The notes below the pieces were generated by a model. It was not told the DNA's origin. It saw only the letters and a program-made list of their open reading frames with translations, and did not search any database. A program made the position numbers and the translations under genes. From Bacteroidetes bacterium QH_10_64_37 (GTDB lineage: Bacteria; Bacteroidota; Rhodothermia; Rhodothermales; Salinibacteraceae), in the NCBI GenBank assembly GCA_003023105.1, contig PXSZ01000046.1, forward strand, positions 788 to 13,648: DNA of 12,861 nucleotides. Direction: 5' to 3'. This document shows, piece after piece, positions 1-7,376 of the stretch; within the stretch, counting starts at the first letter, position 1, and every line of letters starts with the position of its first letter.

Positions 1-422
1 TTGCCCCAGAAGAAGCCGGGCGTGGCGTCGGTCCCTTTCAGTGCGTCCTTCACGGCGTCCTCGACTTGGCGCTCCTCCGTCCCGATCTCCTGGAACATCG
101 CCACCTCCTCGGCATCGACCCGGCGCACCAGCTTGGGCAGCACGGTCTCGGGTTTTCCCCGGCGCACCACGAGATCGGCGCCGAGGTCACGAAGCGAGTC
201 GCAGAGATCCTGCACGCTCTCGCAGAGGAAGCGAGCGCGAATGGCGCTCATCTTCGGCAGGTCGAACATGGTGGTGCCGACGTGGCGCGGGTCGAAGCAG
301 TAGACGGGCACCACGCGGTCGTAGTGGTCGGCCGCGTGCCGGAGCGGGGCGTGGTCGCGCACGCGGAGGTCGTTGCGGATCCAGACGAGGCAGGTCTTGG
401 TTGGCAGGTTCTGGTTGCTCAC
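1..422 (-). CDS. DASH-type cryptochrome / photolyase, N-terminal part (runs off the left edge)
   Basis: Flavoprotein of the photolyase/cryptochrome family, which uses blue light to repair pyrimidine dimers or act in signalling. About 140 N-terminal residues are visible and the rest lies outside the window. Seen in the translation: the family opening TCLVWIRNDLRVRDHAPL near residues 10-27, then VPVYCFDPRHVG (about 39-50), KMSAIRARFLCESVQDL (about 57-73) and LVVRRGKPETVLPKL (about 83-97). The FDPR, RARFL.ESV and RRGKPE.VL blocks match the antenna-binding Rossmann domain as found in CRY-DASH proteins; this subfamily is inferred from those blocks. The start is a GTG at 422, the first usable start in frame; the frame stays open further upstream but no ATG, GTG or TTG was found there. 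No Shine-Dalgarno sequence precedes it. It is divergent from the tRNA. FAD-binding residues cannot be checked because that half is missing. Confidence 0.88.
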   Translation of the reverse strand, partial: MSNQNLPTKTCLVWIRNDLRVRDHAPLRHAADHYDRVVPVYCFDPRHVGTTMFDLPKMSAIRARFLCESVQDLCDSLRDLGADLVVRRGKPETVLPKLVRRVDAEEVAMFQEIGTEERQVEDAVKDALKGTDATPGFFWG

Positions 423-627
423 GACAGCAGGGAATTGGGGTTTGGGATTGCGCGCGGAGACATACGGCGATACGGAGTGTGCGTGCCTCTGCCCAAAACG
501 TCTTACACGCTCGTCACGGACCGTCGACTTCGCACGGTTCTCACGACCGAGCCCCCCGACGGGCCGCGTCGTAGACCGGTCAGGGAGGAACAGACTGCGA
601 AAAGGGGCCGTAGCTACGCACAGTCAA

Positions 628-663
628 TTACGATGAGCAGCGGCCCGTCCGCTGTAGATTTTT
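628..663 (+). promoter_or_regulatory. Candidate promoter for the tRNA gene
   Basis: TTACGA (628-633) and TAGATTTTT (655-663) are separated by 21 bp, and the second element ends 7 bp before the mature tRNA. The second box is loosely like the TAnnTTTG -7 element known from Bacteroidota. Assignment is by position and resemblance only. Between the photolyase start and this point I see nothing else that can be named. Confidence 0.25.
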
Positions 664-669
664 CCAACT

Positions 670-742
670 GGGGCCATAGCTCAGCTGGTAGAGCGCTGGA
701 ATCGCACTCCAGAGGTCCTGGGTTCGAATCCCAGTGGCTCCA
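670..742 (+). tRNA. tRNA-Ala, anticodon CGC
   Basis: A complete 73-nt cloverleaf. The acceptor stem is GGGGCCA (670-676) with TGGCTCC (735-741), the D stem GCTC/GAGC, and the anticodon stem CTGGA/TCCAG (696-700 and 708-712). The loop ATCGCAC (701-707) places the anticodon CGC at 703-705, reading GCG codons. The T arm is CTGGG-TTCGAAT-CCCAG. The third acceptor pair is a G-T (G-U in RNA) pair, the established alanine identity element, which agrees with the anticodon. The discriminator base is A742. The CCA end is not encoded, so it must be added after transcription. A terminator follows 22 bp downstream, so this looks like a single-gene tRNA unit. Confidence 0.97.
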
Positions 743-763
743 CTTCAGATCGGCCCAAATTAA

Positions 764-810
764 CCCCCCGCTCCGTCCCCTTTGAAGGGCATGAGCGGGG
801 TTTGGTTTTC
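764..810 (+). terminator. Rho-independent terminator behind the tRNA
   Basis: CCCCGCTC (766-773) pairs with GAGCGGGG (793-800). An inner hairpin, CCCTT (778-782) with AAGGG (785-789), lies within the loop. The T-rich tract TTTGGTTTTC follows at once (801-810). Position and polarity fit the end of the tRNA transcript. Confidence 0.8.
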
Positions 811-858
811 TTGCTCAAGTTGCGACCCTTTGCGTTAGCACTCCGTTCGATCCGACGC

Positions 859-910
859 GGGGACGCGGAGAACGGGCGACGCAACGGAAGAACGACCTCT
901 CCGCGTCTCC
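859..910. repeat. Intergenic inverted repeat, 10 bp arms (13 with wobble)
   Basis: GACGCGGAGA (862-871) is the exact reverse complement of TCTCCGCGTC (898-907). In plus-strand RNA the stem can extend to 859-861 with 908-910 using one G-U pair. The spacer is 26 nt. No T tract follows on either strand, so a classical terminator is not supported. It lies about 70-120 bp beyond the stop of the minus-strand methyltransferase and could serve as a 3' stabilising hairpin or a weak terminator for it. Confidence 0.5.
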
Positions 911-977
911 TCCCTCCCCGGCTCCATTCGATAGGGCACAACTTGGATTTTTTGGGGACGTTGAGGTGTCGCTATTC

Positions 978-1649
978 CTACTTCAGGTGATCGGGGATCT
1001 TCTCCGGAATCGTCCAGAGGTAGAGCATGTCGCCGTTGACCTCCATGGTCGAGTCGGGTTCCCACTCGTTCATGTCGAAGCTGTGGGAAACGATCCGCGT
1101 GCCCGGTTCCAATTGCTTGAAGAGCATGGGCCGGAGCTTCATGTTGACCTCCGGGAAGAGGTACATGGTGACGACGGTCGCCTCGCTGAAGTCGGCCTTG
1201 TAGATGTCCTGCTGGCGAAATTCGACCTGATCGCTCACGCCGGAGAGCTTGGCGTTCTTCCGGGCCCGGTCGATGAGGCTCGGCTTAATCTCGATGCCAA
1301 CCCCCCGGGCGCCGTAGCGTTTGGCGGCCGCGATGGGAATGCGCCCGTCGCCGCTCCCGAGGTCGTACACGACGTCGTCCTTCGACACGTTGGCGAGCTC
1401 CAGCATCCCCTGCACGGTCTCCTGCGGGGTGGCCACGTAGGGCACGTCCGCGTCCACGGCGGTGTCGCCGACCGTGGTGCCGGGGGCGGTGGACGATTGG
1501 GCCTCGGGCGTTTGGATCTCCGTGGTATCCGTGTCCTGCGAGGCATCCTGGTTCTCGGCGCAGCCCGCAAGGGAAAGCACCCCGGCGACGAGGAGCGCGC
1601 ACGCGAGAAGATGAGTGAGAAAGGGGCGAGTGGAGGGCGATGGGCACAT
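978..1649 (-). CDS. Exported lipoprotein with a class I SAM-dependent methyltransferase domain
   Basis: 223 residues. The N-terminus is a lipoprotein signal: Arg8, a hydrophobic run (about 10-28) and a lipobox LSLAGC ending at Cys30, followed by Ala-Glu and a low-complexity Asp/Thr/Gln linker to about residue 68. The globular part is a Rossmann-fold methyltransferase. Motif I is VVYDLGSGDGRI (93-104), the acidic ribose-binding residue is Glu120 in GVGIE, and QQDIY (146-150) gives the motif III acidic position. The C-terminal part holds LRPMLFKQLEPGTRIVSHSF. DLGSGDGRI followed by G.GIE resembles small lysine-methyltransferase-like proteins of the FAM173 type, but the substrate is unknown. SAM is cytoplasmic, so an exported enzyme with an intact SAM site is puzzling. 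It lies 147 bp downstream of the RND pump on the same strand, so co-transcription is possible. The leader before the ATG is pyrimidine-rich with no Shine-Dalgarno sequence. Confidence 0.85.
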   Translation of the reverse strand: MCPSPSTRPFLTHLLACALLVAGVLSLAGCAENQDASQDTDTTEIQTPEAQSSTAPGTTVGDTAVDADVPYVATPQETVQGMLELANVSKDDVVYDLGSGDGRIPIAAAKRYGARGVGIEIKPSLIDRARKNAKLSGVSDQVEFRQQDIYKADFSEATVVTMYLFPEVNMKLRPMLFKQLEPGTRIVSHSFDMNEWEPDSTMEVNGDMLYLWTIPEKIPDHLK

Positions 1650-1796
1650 GGGGAAAGAAGCGCTTGGGGAAAAGGATGGGCGCGGAGATCACGGGGAAGA
1701 CTCGGGCTTTCGGGTCCGCGACACCGCAGTTGGGTCGTGGGTAGAAAGAAGCAGCTGCGAAATGGTTCGTGAGATACGGAATCCAGAGGCCGGGGC

Positions 1797-4700
1797 TTAC
1801 GCTCGTCGCGGCTGGAGGGTGGAGTCGGGGAGCCACGACCAGTCCGGCAGCTTCGTGCGGAGGGTGCGCGCCGTCAATTCGAGGCTTACGTAGGCGGCGG
1901 GAATGAGGACGAGCGTCACCAGCGTCGACGCCAGAAGGCCGCCGATGACAACGCGGGCGAGGGCGGCCTGAATCTCGGCCCCGGCGCCCAGGCCCAGCGC
2001 CAGGGGCACGAGTCCCAGAATGGTCGTGAGGGTCGTCATGAGGATGGGCCGCAGCCGCAGGCGCCCGGCCTCGGCCACGGCCTCCTTCAGCGGCAGTTCG
2101 TGCTCGCGGCGCATGAGGTTGATGTAGTCGACCAGCACGATGGCGTTGTTTACCACGATGCCGATGAGCATGACGACGCCCATCACGCTCTGGATGTTGA
2201 GCGTCGTGCCAGTGAGCACGAGCGTGGGCAGCACGCCGATGAGGGCCAGCGGCACGCTAAACATGACGACGAAGGGGTCCAGGAAGCGCTCGAACTGGCC
2301 AGCCATCACCATGTAAATGAGCACCAGCGCCATGATGATGGCGATGATGAAGTCCCGCTGCGCCTTCTGTTGCTCGCGGTACTGCCCCCCGAACGCGATC
2401 GAGAACCCTTCGGGCAGGTTGAGGTCGGCCAGGGCGGTGCGCGAGCGCTCCACCACCTCGCCCAGCACGGCGTTGCTCGTGAGGGTGGCCGAGATGTAGG
2501 TCACGCGCTGCCCATTGATGCGCTGGATTTCGGTGGGGCCGCGGCCGCGGTCCATCGTGACGAGCGACGAAATGGGCACGGACCGGCCGCCGGGGGTACG
2601 GATCGACACATTGTCCAGGTCTTTTATCGAGAGCCGGTCCTCGGGACGGAGGCGCACCACGATCGGAAATTGGTCGCCGCCGTCGCGGTACACGGCGGCC
2701 CGGCTGCCGCCCACGTTGGTCTGCACAGCGCGGGCCACCTCCTGCGTGGTCAGTCCCAGCGACGCAATCTTGCCCCGAAGGAACCGGACGTTCTGCTCAG
2801 GCCTCCCCTCGCGCCGGCCTGTCCGCACGCTGGCGACGCCGTCGACCGTCTCCAGGCGACTCTTCATGCGCTGCGAAATCTTGCGGGCCTGTTCCAGGTC
2901 GTAGCCCCGAAGCTGCACCCGCAGGTCCTGCGTGCCGCTCCCGGCGCTGAAGATGCGCCGGAGGATCCAGAGCCCCGACTGCGCGTCCACCCGAATGTCG
3001 GCACCCGGTACCTTGCCCACGACCGCCGACCGGATACTGTCGGCCAGCGCGAAGGTGTTAACGGAACGCTCACTGGAGGAGACGAGCTGAATCTCCACCT
3101 CCGCGCCCCACGGCTGCACCTGCTTGGCGAAATTCTCCACGTCCTCCTTTGGAAGCATCGGCTTCACCCGCTGCTCCAGCTCCTCCAGGTACTCCATCAC
3201 CACGGCGATGTTGGTGCCCTGGCCCATCTCCAGGTCCACGTCGATCTGGTTGGCGTCGGTCTGGGGCGCGAGCTCAATCGACACCATCGGCCACAGCGCC
3301 ACCGCCCCGCAGAGGAGCACCGCCGTGACGCCGAATACGATCCAGCGCCGGTCCAGCAGCGATTCGATCAGCGACGAGTAGCGGGTCTCAAGACGGGCAA
3401 AGGCGCGCTGGAACCACGACTTCGACTCCTCCTGCTCGTTGGTCTGCTCGCCGGCGTCGATCGTGAGGAAGCGGCTGGCCATCATGGGCACCAGCGTGAG
3501 GGCCACCAGCAGCGAACAGACCAGGGCGAAGACCACCACCAGCGCCATCGACTGCAGCAGTGCTGCCGTGGTGGTGCGGGCAAACACGAGGGGGAGGAAG
3601 ATGACCGAGGTCGTGAGCGTGGAGGCCACGATGGCCCCGGCCACCTCGCGGGTGCCCATGGAGGCGGCCTCCTTGAGCGATCGCCCGTTCTCCTCCCGTT
3701 GCCGGACGATGTTCTCCAGCACCACGATGGCGTTATCGACAATCAGGCCCACTCCCAGCGCCAGCCCGCCGAACGTCATCTGGTTCAGCGTCAGGTCGTT
3801 GAAGTAGAGGAGCGCAAACGTGGCGATGATCGAGATCGGGATCGACAGCGCGATGATGAACGTCGTCGACCCGTTGCGCAAGAAAAGGTAGAGCACCAGG
3901 ATGGCCAGCAGCGAGCCCCAGATGGCCGCGTTCTGGACATTGTTGATCGACTTGCGGATGAACTCGCTCTGGTCGCTGATGACGGTCATCCTCACGTCGG
4001 ACCGCGTGGCATTGATGCGGTTCACTTCCTCACGGATCCGCTCGGCGACGCTGACGGTGTTGGCGCCGCTTTGCTTCTGGAGGCCGAGGCTCACGATGGG
4101 GATCTCGCTGAGCTCCGCCACCCGCTGGAGGTCCTCGTAGCCGTCCACCACGTGTGCCACGTCCTCCACCCGCACCGGATCGCCGTTGACGGTCGTCACG
4201 ACGGTGCGGCGGATCTGGTCGATCGACTGGTACTCTCCTTGCGTACGCGCGTACAGGTCCTTCAGGCCCTGCTTCACATTGCCGCCGGGCAGGGCCGCGT
4301 TCGACTCCGAGATGGCCTGCTGCACCTGGGCGGCGGACAGGTCGTACGCTCTCAGCCGATCGCGCTGGATGTTGACCTGGATCTGGCGGTAGATGCCGCC
4401 CTGTATCTCGATGCTCCCGACCCCCGGGATTTGCTCGAAGCGGCGACTCAGGTCGCGCTCCAGCAGCCGCGTGAGCGATTGCAGGTCGCGCTGCGACTGG
4501 ACGCCGATGGAGACGATCTCCTGGCTATTGGGGTCAAACTTCCAGATGCCGGGCGGCTCGGCCTCCACCGGCAAGTCGTCGCGAATGCGGTCGAGGGCAG
4601 CCCGCACGTCGTTGGCGGCGGCGTTGAGGTCGGTGCCCTGCGCAAACTCCATGTTCACGCGGCTCTCGCCCTCCTCAGACTGCGAGGTGATCCGCTCCAC

Positions 4701-4928
4701 GTTGGGCACGCCCGAGAGCGCGTTGGCGATGGGGTCGGTGATAATCTTCTCCATCTCCTCCGGCCCCACGTTCCCGTAGTTGGTGTAGACGGTCACCCGG
4801 GGGTATTCAATCTCCGGCAGGAGGTCGACCGGAAGGTAGTAAAAGCTCACCGAGCCCACGACGATGATGGCCAGAAACGTCATCGCAGTCGCCACGGGGC
4901 GGCGGATGGAGGTGTCGTAGAGCGCCAT
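1797..4928 (-). CDS. RND-family multidrug/solute efflux pump, inner-membrane transporter
   Basis: 1043 residues, the usual length for AcrB/MdtC-like pumps. Such pumps form trimers in the inner membrane and use the proton gradient to push substrates out through an adaptor and an outer-membrane channel. The layout is typical: TM1 (about 12-31), a large periplasmic loop (about 32-333), TM2-TM6 (about 335-483), TM7 (about 528-548), a second periplasmic loop (about 550-858), and TM8-TM12 (about 860-1015). Family marks are the N-terminal [34 protein letters not shown] (392-407), GQF.RFLDP and [11 protein letters not shown] (956-966). TM4 has Asp398-Asn399 where AcrB has two aspartates, and TM10 has Asn927 where AcrB has a lysine. 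Arg958 and Thr965 are kept. It begins 39 bp after the adaptor stop, so the two form an operon. Substrate not predictable; no channel gene in view. Confidence 0.95.
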   Translation of the reverse strand: MALYDTSIRRPVATAMTFLAIIVVGSVSFYYLPVDLLPEIEYPRVTVYTNYGNVGPEEMEKIITDPIANALSGVPNVERITSQSEEGESRVNMEFAQGTDLNAAANDVRAALDRIRDDLPVEAEPPGIWKFDPNSQEIVSIGVQSQRDLQSLTRLLERDLSRRFEQIPGVGSIEIQGGIYRQIQVNIQRDRLRAYDLSAAQVQQAISESNAALPGGNVKQGLKDLYARTQGEYQSIDQIRRTVVTTVNGDPVRVEDVAHVVDGYEDLQRVAELSEIPIVSLGLQKQSGANTVSVAERIREEVNRINATRSDVRMTVISDQSEFIRKSINNVQNAAIWGSLLAILVLYLFLRNGSTTFIIALSIPISIIATFALLYFNDLTLNQMTFGGLALGVGLIVDNAIVVLENIVRQREENGRSLKEAASMGTREVAGAIVASTLTTSVIFLPLVFARTTTAALLQSMALVVVFALVCSLLVALTLVPMMASRFLTIDAGEQTNEQEESKSWFQRAFARLETRYSSLIESLLDRRWIVFGVTAVLLCGAVALWPMVSIELAPQTDANQIDVDLEMGQGTNIAVVMEYLEELEQRVKPMLPKEDVENFAKQVQPWGAEVEIQLVSSSERSVNTFALADSIRSAVVGKVPGADIRVDAQSGLWILRRIFSAGSGTQDLRVQLRGYDLEQARKISQRMKSRLETVDGVASVRTGRREGRPEQNVRFLRGKIASLGLTTQEVARAVQTNVGGSRAAVYRDGGDQFPIVVRLRPEDRLSIKDLDNVSIRTPGGRSVPISSLVTMDRGRGPTEIQRINGQRVTYISATLTSNAVLGEVVERSRTALADLNLPEGFSIAFGGQYREQQKAQRDFIIAIIMALVLIYMVMAGQFERFLDPFVVMFSVPLALIGVLPTLVLTGTTLNIQSVMGVVMLIGIVVNNAIVLVDYINLMRREHELPLKEAVAEAGRLRLRPILMTTLTTILGLVPLALGLGAGAEIQAALARVVIGGLLASTLVTLVLIPAAYVSLELTARTLRTKLPDWSWLPDSTLQPRRA

Positions 4929-4967
4929 CGGGCTGGAGGGGAACGATGAGGAGGCGGAGAGAGGAAA

Positions 4968-6386
4968 TTACCGGGGAGCCGCGTCCGAGAACGATGGGCT
5001 GTTGAGGGTGTCGGAGGGTGCAGCTGACTGGGAGGCGGAAGACTGCGTGGTGTCCGCGTCCGACGAGTCGCCGAAGCGACGCTCGGCCATGCGCTGCTGG
5101 CGCTCGAGAACGCGGCGGCGAAGGTCGGTGTCCTGGAGCCGCTGCAGGGCCATCAGGCGATTCCACGACATGGGCCGCACCCGGGCTCGCACCCGCTCGT
5201 CGGCACTCGTGCTGAGCAGATTCTGCCCCACGGTCACGACCCACGCGTCGGGCTCGATGCCGCGGATCCCCGCCGTCTGTTGCCCCTCCGCCACGACGTC
5301 GACGTCGCGGAACGTGGTGGGCGCGGGCTGGGTGAGGGGCGGCGGGTCTGCCGCGCTGTACGACTCCGGCGTTTCGACCGGGATTTCGGTGCCCAGCGTG
5401 GGGGCCACGAAGACGCCGCGCGTGCCGGTGGTCGGGTCCTGGTAGAGGGCACTGAGGGGCACGATTGTGGCCTGCTGGCTCTGGGCGTAGGCCACGTCCA
5501 CCTTCACGAACATGCCGGCCTTCAAGAGACCCTTCGGATTGGGCACCTCAATCTCGGCCTCGGCGCTGTAGCTCTCGTTGCTGATGAAGGGTGAGACGCG
5601 CGCGACCTCCGCCGCGATGGTGGTGTCGCCCAGGGACGGAGCGGTAATGCGGGCAGTTTGCCCCGGCTGCACGCGGCCCAGCATGCGATCCGTCACCGAC
5701 ACGTTGACGCGTACGGTGTCGAGGTCGCCCATCGTGTAGAGCTGCGTGTTGGGGCCCACCCGCTGGCCCACCTGCACGTTGCGGTTGCCCACCTGGCCGC
5801 TGATGGGGGCGCGGATCACCGTGCGCCGCAGGTCGGCCCGGCGCTCGTCGAGGGTGGCTTCGGCCTGAGCAACCTGCGCCTCGGCCTGCTGGACCTGCGC
5901 CTCGGCCTGTGCCACCTGTGCTCGAAGCGATTCGAGTTGCTGTTGACTCTGAAAGTTCTGCTCGGCGAGGCGCTCGGTTCGCTTCAACTGGGACTGCAGT
6001 TCCTTAAGGTTGGCCTGGGCGCTTTTGGCGTCGGCCTGCGCGATCTGGAGGGCGGCTTCGGCCTGCCGCACCCGCTCGCGATAGCGGTCGTCCTGCAGGC
6101 GGATGAGGGGAGCCCCCCTCTGCACGTAGTCGCCGTTCTGGGCCAGCACCGCCTCTACCTGCGCGTCAATTTCGGAAGTGATGACAACCTGGTTGCGCGC
6201 CTCCACTGTGCCGCTCATCCGCTCCTCCAACGGCAGCGAGCCGTACCGGGCCTGCACCGCCTCCACAGCCGGGGTCGATTGTTCACCGTCCTGCCGGCCC
6301 CGACGCTGCTCGCTGTCTCCCGACGATGAACCGCACCCACTGAGCAGGAGGACGGAGGAAAGAAGGACACAGATCAGCCGTGTCAT
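4968..6386 (-). CDS. RND efflux periplasmic adaptor (HlyD/AcrA-type membrane-fusion lipoprotein)
   Basis: 472 residues from the ATG at 6386. That start is chosen over an in-frame one at 6521 because it places a lipoprotein signal at the N-terminus, with lipobox LLLSGC and Cys18. The adaptor links the RND pump encoded just downstream to an outer-membrane channel. Domains: biotinyl-lipoyl half (about 60-98, with GTVEARNQV and GDYVQRGAPL), alpha-hairpin coiled coil rich in Gln/Ala (about 101-187), second lipoyl half (TVIRAPISGQVG, 189-200), beta-barrel (about 225-305) and membrane-proximal domain (about 306-400). Inside the hairpin three heptads QVAQAEA/QVQQAEA/QVAQAEA (157-177) are encoded by near-identical 21-bp units. 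Beyond the usual end there is an Arg/Gln-rich predicted helix (about 405-437) and a Ser/Asp/Thr tail (438-472). A Pro-rich insert lies at about 347-357. The leader is pyrimidine-rich with no Shine-Dalgarno sequence. Confidence 0.93.
   Translation of the reverse strand: MTRLICVLLSSVLLLSGCGSSSGDSEQRRGRQDGEQSTPAVEAVQARYGSLPLEERMSGTVEARNQVVITSEIDAQVEAVLAQNGDYVQRGAPLIRLQDDRYRERVRQAEAALQIAQADAKSAQANLKELQSQLKRTERLAEQNFQSQQQLESLRAQVAQAEAQVQQAEAQVAQAEATLDERRADLRRTVIRAPISGQVGNRNVQVGQRVGPNTQLYTMGDLDTVRVNVSVTDRMLGRVQPGQTARITAPSLGDTTIAAEVARVSPFISNESYSAEAEIEVPNPKGLLKAGMFVKVDVAYAQSQQATIVPLSALYQDPTTGTRGVFVAPTLGTEIPVETPESYSAADPPPLTQPAPTTFRDVDVVAEGQQTAGIRGIEPDAWVVTVGQNLLSTSADERVRARVRPMSWNRLMALQRLQDTDLRRRVLERQQRMAERRFGDSSDADTTQSSASQSAAPSDTLNSPSFSDAAPR
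5856..5918 (-). repeat. Three 21-bp tandem units inside the adaptor gene
   Basis: Units at 5856-5876, 5877-5897 and 5898-5918 each contain TCGGCCTG and end in ACCTG on the plus strand. They encode three heptads of the adaptor's coiled-coil hairpin. The in-frame 21-bp period means unit gain or loss would lengthen or shorten the hairpin by one heptad without a frameshift. Confidence 0.8.
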
Positions 6387-6745
6387 CGTGGAGGGAGGAA
6401 CGGCCGTAAGAGAGCAGGGAAACGCGAAACGGTTCATCTCAGGCAAAGTGTCCCCCGACACGGGGTTTGACAGCATCGTTGCGGTTGGAGAGAGGTGGAC
6501 AATTAAATACAAGCAGTGCATGCACCGTGTCCCGGCAGCGGGGTTTCTGGGGGACGGATCAGTTGCACGCGCAAAGTCTCCAACAGCACCGTGCTGTTGC
6601 GAAGTGCCCCGAGCCGCTCCAGAGGACGAGAATCGAGGTTAGAGAGTCGCTCCCATTCCCCCTTCCCGAGGGTGTTTGGGACATGCCCCGGTGGCATTCG
6701 GGACACGTTCTCCCTTTCTCCCACGCCTCCGGGCTCCACGCACGA
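6387..6745. other. Intergenic region upstream of the efflux operon
   Basis: A 359-bp stretch between the adaptor start and the ribonuclease HI stop, with no convincing gene in any frame. It should hold the minus-strand promoter of the efflux operon. An A+T-rich patch (AATTAAATAC, about 6500-6510) is the most promoter-like spot but no clear -35/-10 pair could be assigned. It also contains the palindrome GTGCATGCAC (about 6516-6525), an interrupted TTGC-ACGC-GCAA repeat (6563-6574) and a longer 19-bp palindrome listed separately. Part of it must be the 3' flank of the ribonuclease gene's upstream neighbourhood and terminator region; no T-tailed hairpin was found. Confidence 0.5.
6581..6599. promoter_or_regulatory. 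19-bp palindrome, candidate repressor operator or hairpin
   Basis: CAACAGCAC-C-GTGCTGTTG is a perfect 9+1+9 inverted repeat. No T run follows on either strand, so it does not look like a terminator. It lies about 195 bp upstream of the efflux adaptor start. Drug-efflux operons are often controlled by dimeric repressors that bind such palindromes, but no regulator gene is in view, so the operator reading is inference. Confidence 0.4.
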
Positions 6746-7198
6746 TCACCCGCGCTTGTACTGCTCCATCGCGGTCACGGCGAGTTCGTCGGCCAGAATA
6801 TTCAGCTCATTGTCGGCGTGGCCCTTCACCCACACCCACTCCACGTCGTGACGCTCCGCTTCCTCGAGCAGCGCCTTCCAGAGGCCCTGATTCTTCACGT
6901 CGTTGTTCGACGACGTCTGCCAGTCGTTGTCCTGCCAGCTGTCGAGCCACCCTTCGTTGAACGCCTTCGAGAGGTACTCGCTATCGGTGTGGAGGGTGAC
7001 GCGGGAGGGCGCGTCGAGCGACCGAAGGGCCTCCAGCGCGGCCCTCAGTTCCATGCGATTGTTCGTCGTATAGGGCTCGCCGCCGGTGCGCTGTTCGGTG
7101 GCCTCGGGGGGGGCGTCGGGGATGACGATGGCCGCCCAGCCGCCCGGGCCGGGGTTTCCGCTGCAGGCGCCGTCGGTGTAGATGGTCACGTCCGTCAT
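6746..7198 (-). CDS. rnhA: Ribonuclease HI
   Basis: 150 residues, close to the E. coli enzyme in length. It cleaves the RNA strand of RNA-DNA hybrids such as R-loops and primer remnants, in the cytoplasm, using two metal ions. The fold marks are all present: IYTDGACSGNPGPGGWA (6-22) with Asp9, TTNNRMEL (44-51) with Glu50, HTDSEY (70-75) with Asp72, WVKGHADNE (123-131) with His127, and LADELA (135-140) with Asp137. These match the E. coli D10, E48, D70, H124 and D134 set, so the active site is complete. The start at 7198 is chosen because it begins right at the first strand of the fold; a longer in-frame opening up to 7435 adds unrelated sequence. The leader CCACTTCTTCCCTTTCC is pyrimidine-rich with no Shine-Dalgarno sequence. 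It is divergent from obg across 178 bp that should carry both promoters. Confidence 0.96.
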   Translation of the reverse strand: MTDVTIYTDGACSGNPGPGGWAAIVIPDAPPEATEQRTGGEPYTTNNRMELRAALEALRSLDAPSRVTLHTDSEYLSKAFNEGWLDSWQDNDWQTSSNNDVKNQGLWKALLEEAERHDVEWVWVKGHADNELNILADELAVTAMEQYKRG

Positions 7199-7376
7199 GG
7201 AAAGGGAAGAAGTGGTGAGTGCAAAGAGGGCGAAACGTACGCGGTTGCGCCGGACAGGTCCAGCCGCTCGCTGAAAAAGCCCCGTGAAAACCTGGGCAGG
7301 ACTCGGTCGTAGTACGAACTTGCATTCTCTTTGCCCGGCGCAGTGCTCGGGGATTTCATAAGCAGCTCTTCTGCGC

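Noticed and set aside
66..785. A 239-codon plus-strand frame covering the left edge and the tRNA
   Set aside because: It is antisense to the photolyase and runs through the tRNA and into the terminator; the translation shows no family features.
2100..4949. A 949-codon open frame on the plus strand opposite the RND pump
   Set aside because: Its translation is a His/Arg/Asp-rich low-complexity string with no domain, as expected for the antisense of a G+C-rich gene. The minus-strand pump is unmistakable.
6387..6521. N-terminal extension of the adaptor to an upstream ATG at 6521
   Set aside because: It would bury the lipoprotein signal 45 residues inside the protein. The ATG at 6386 places the signal correctly.
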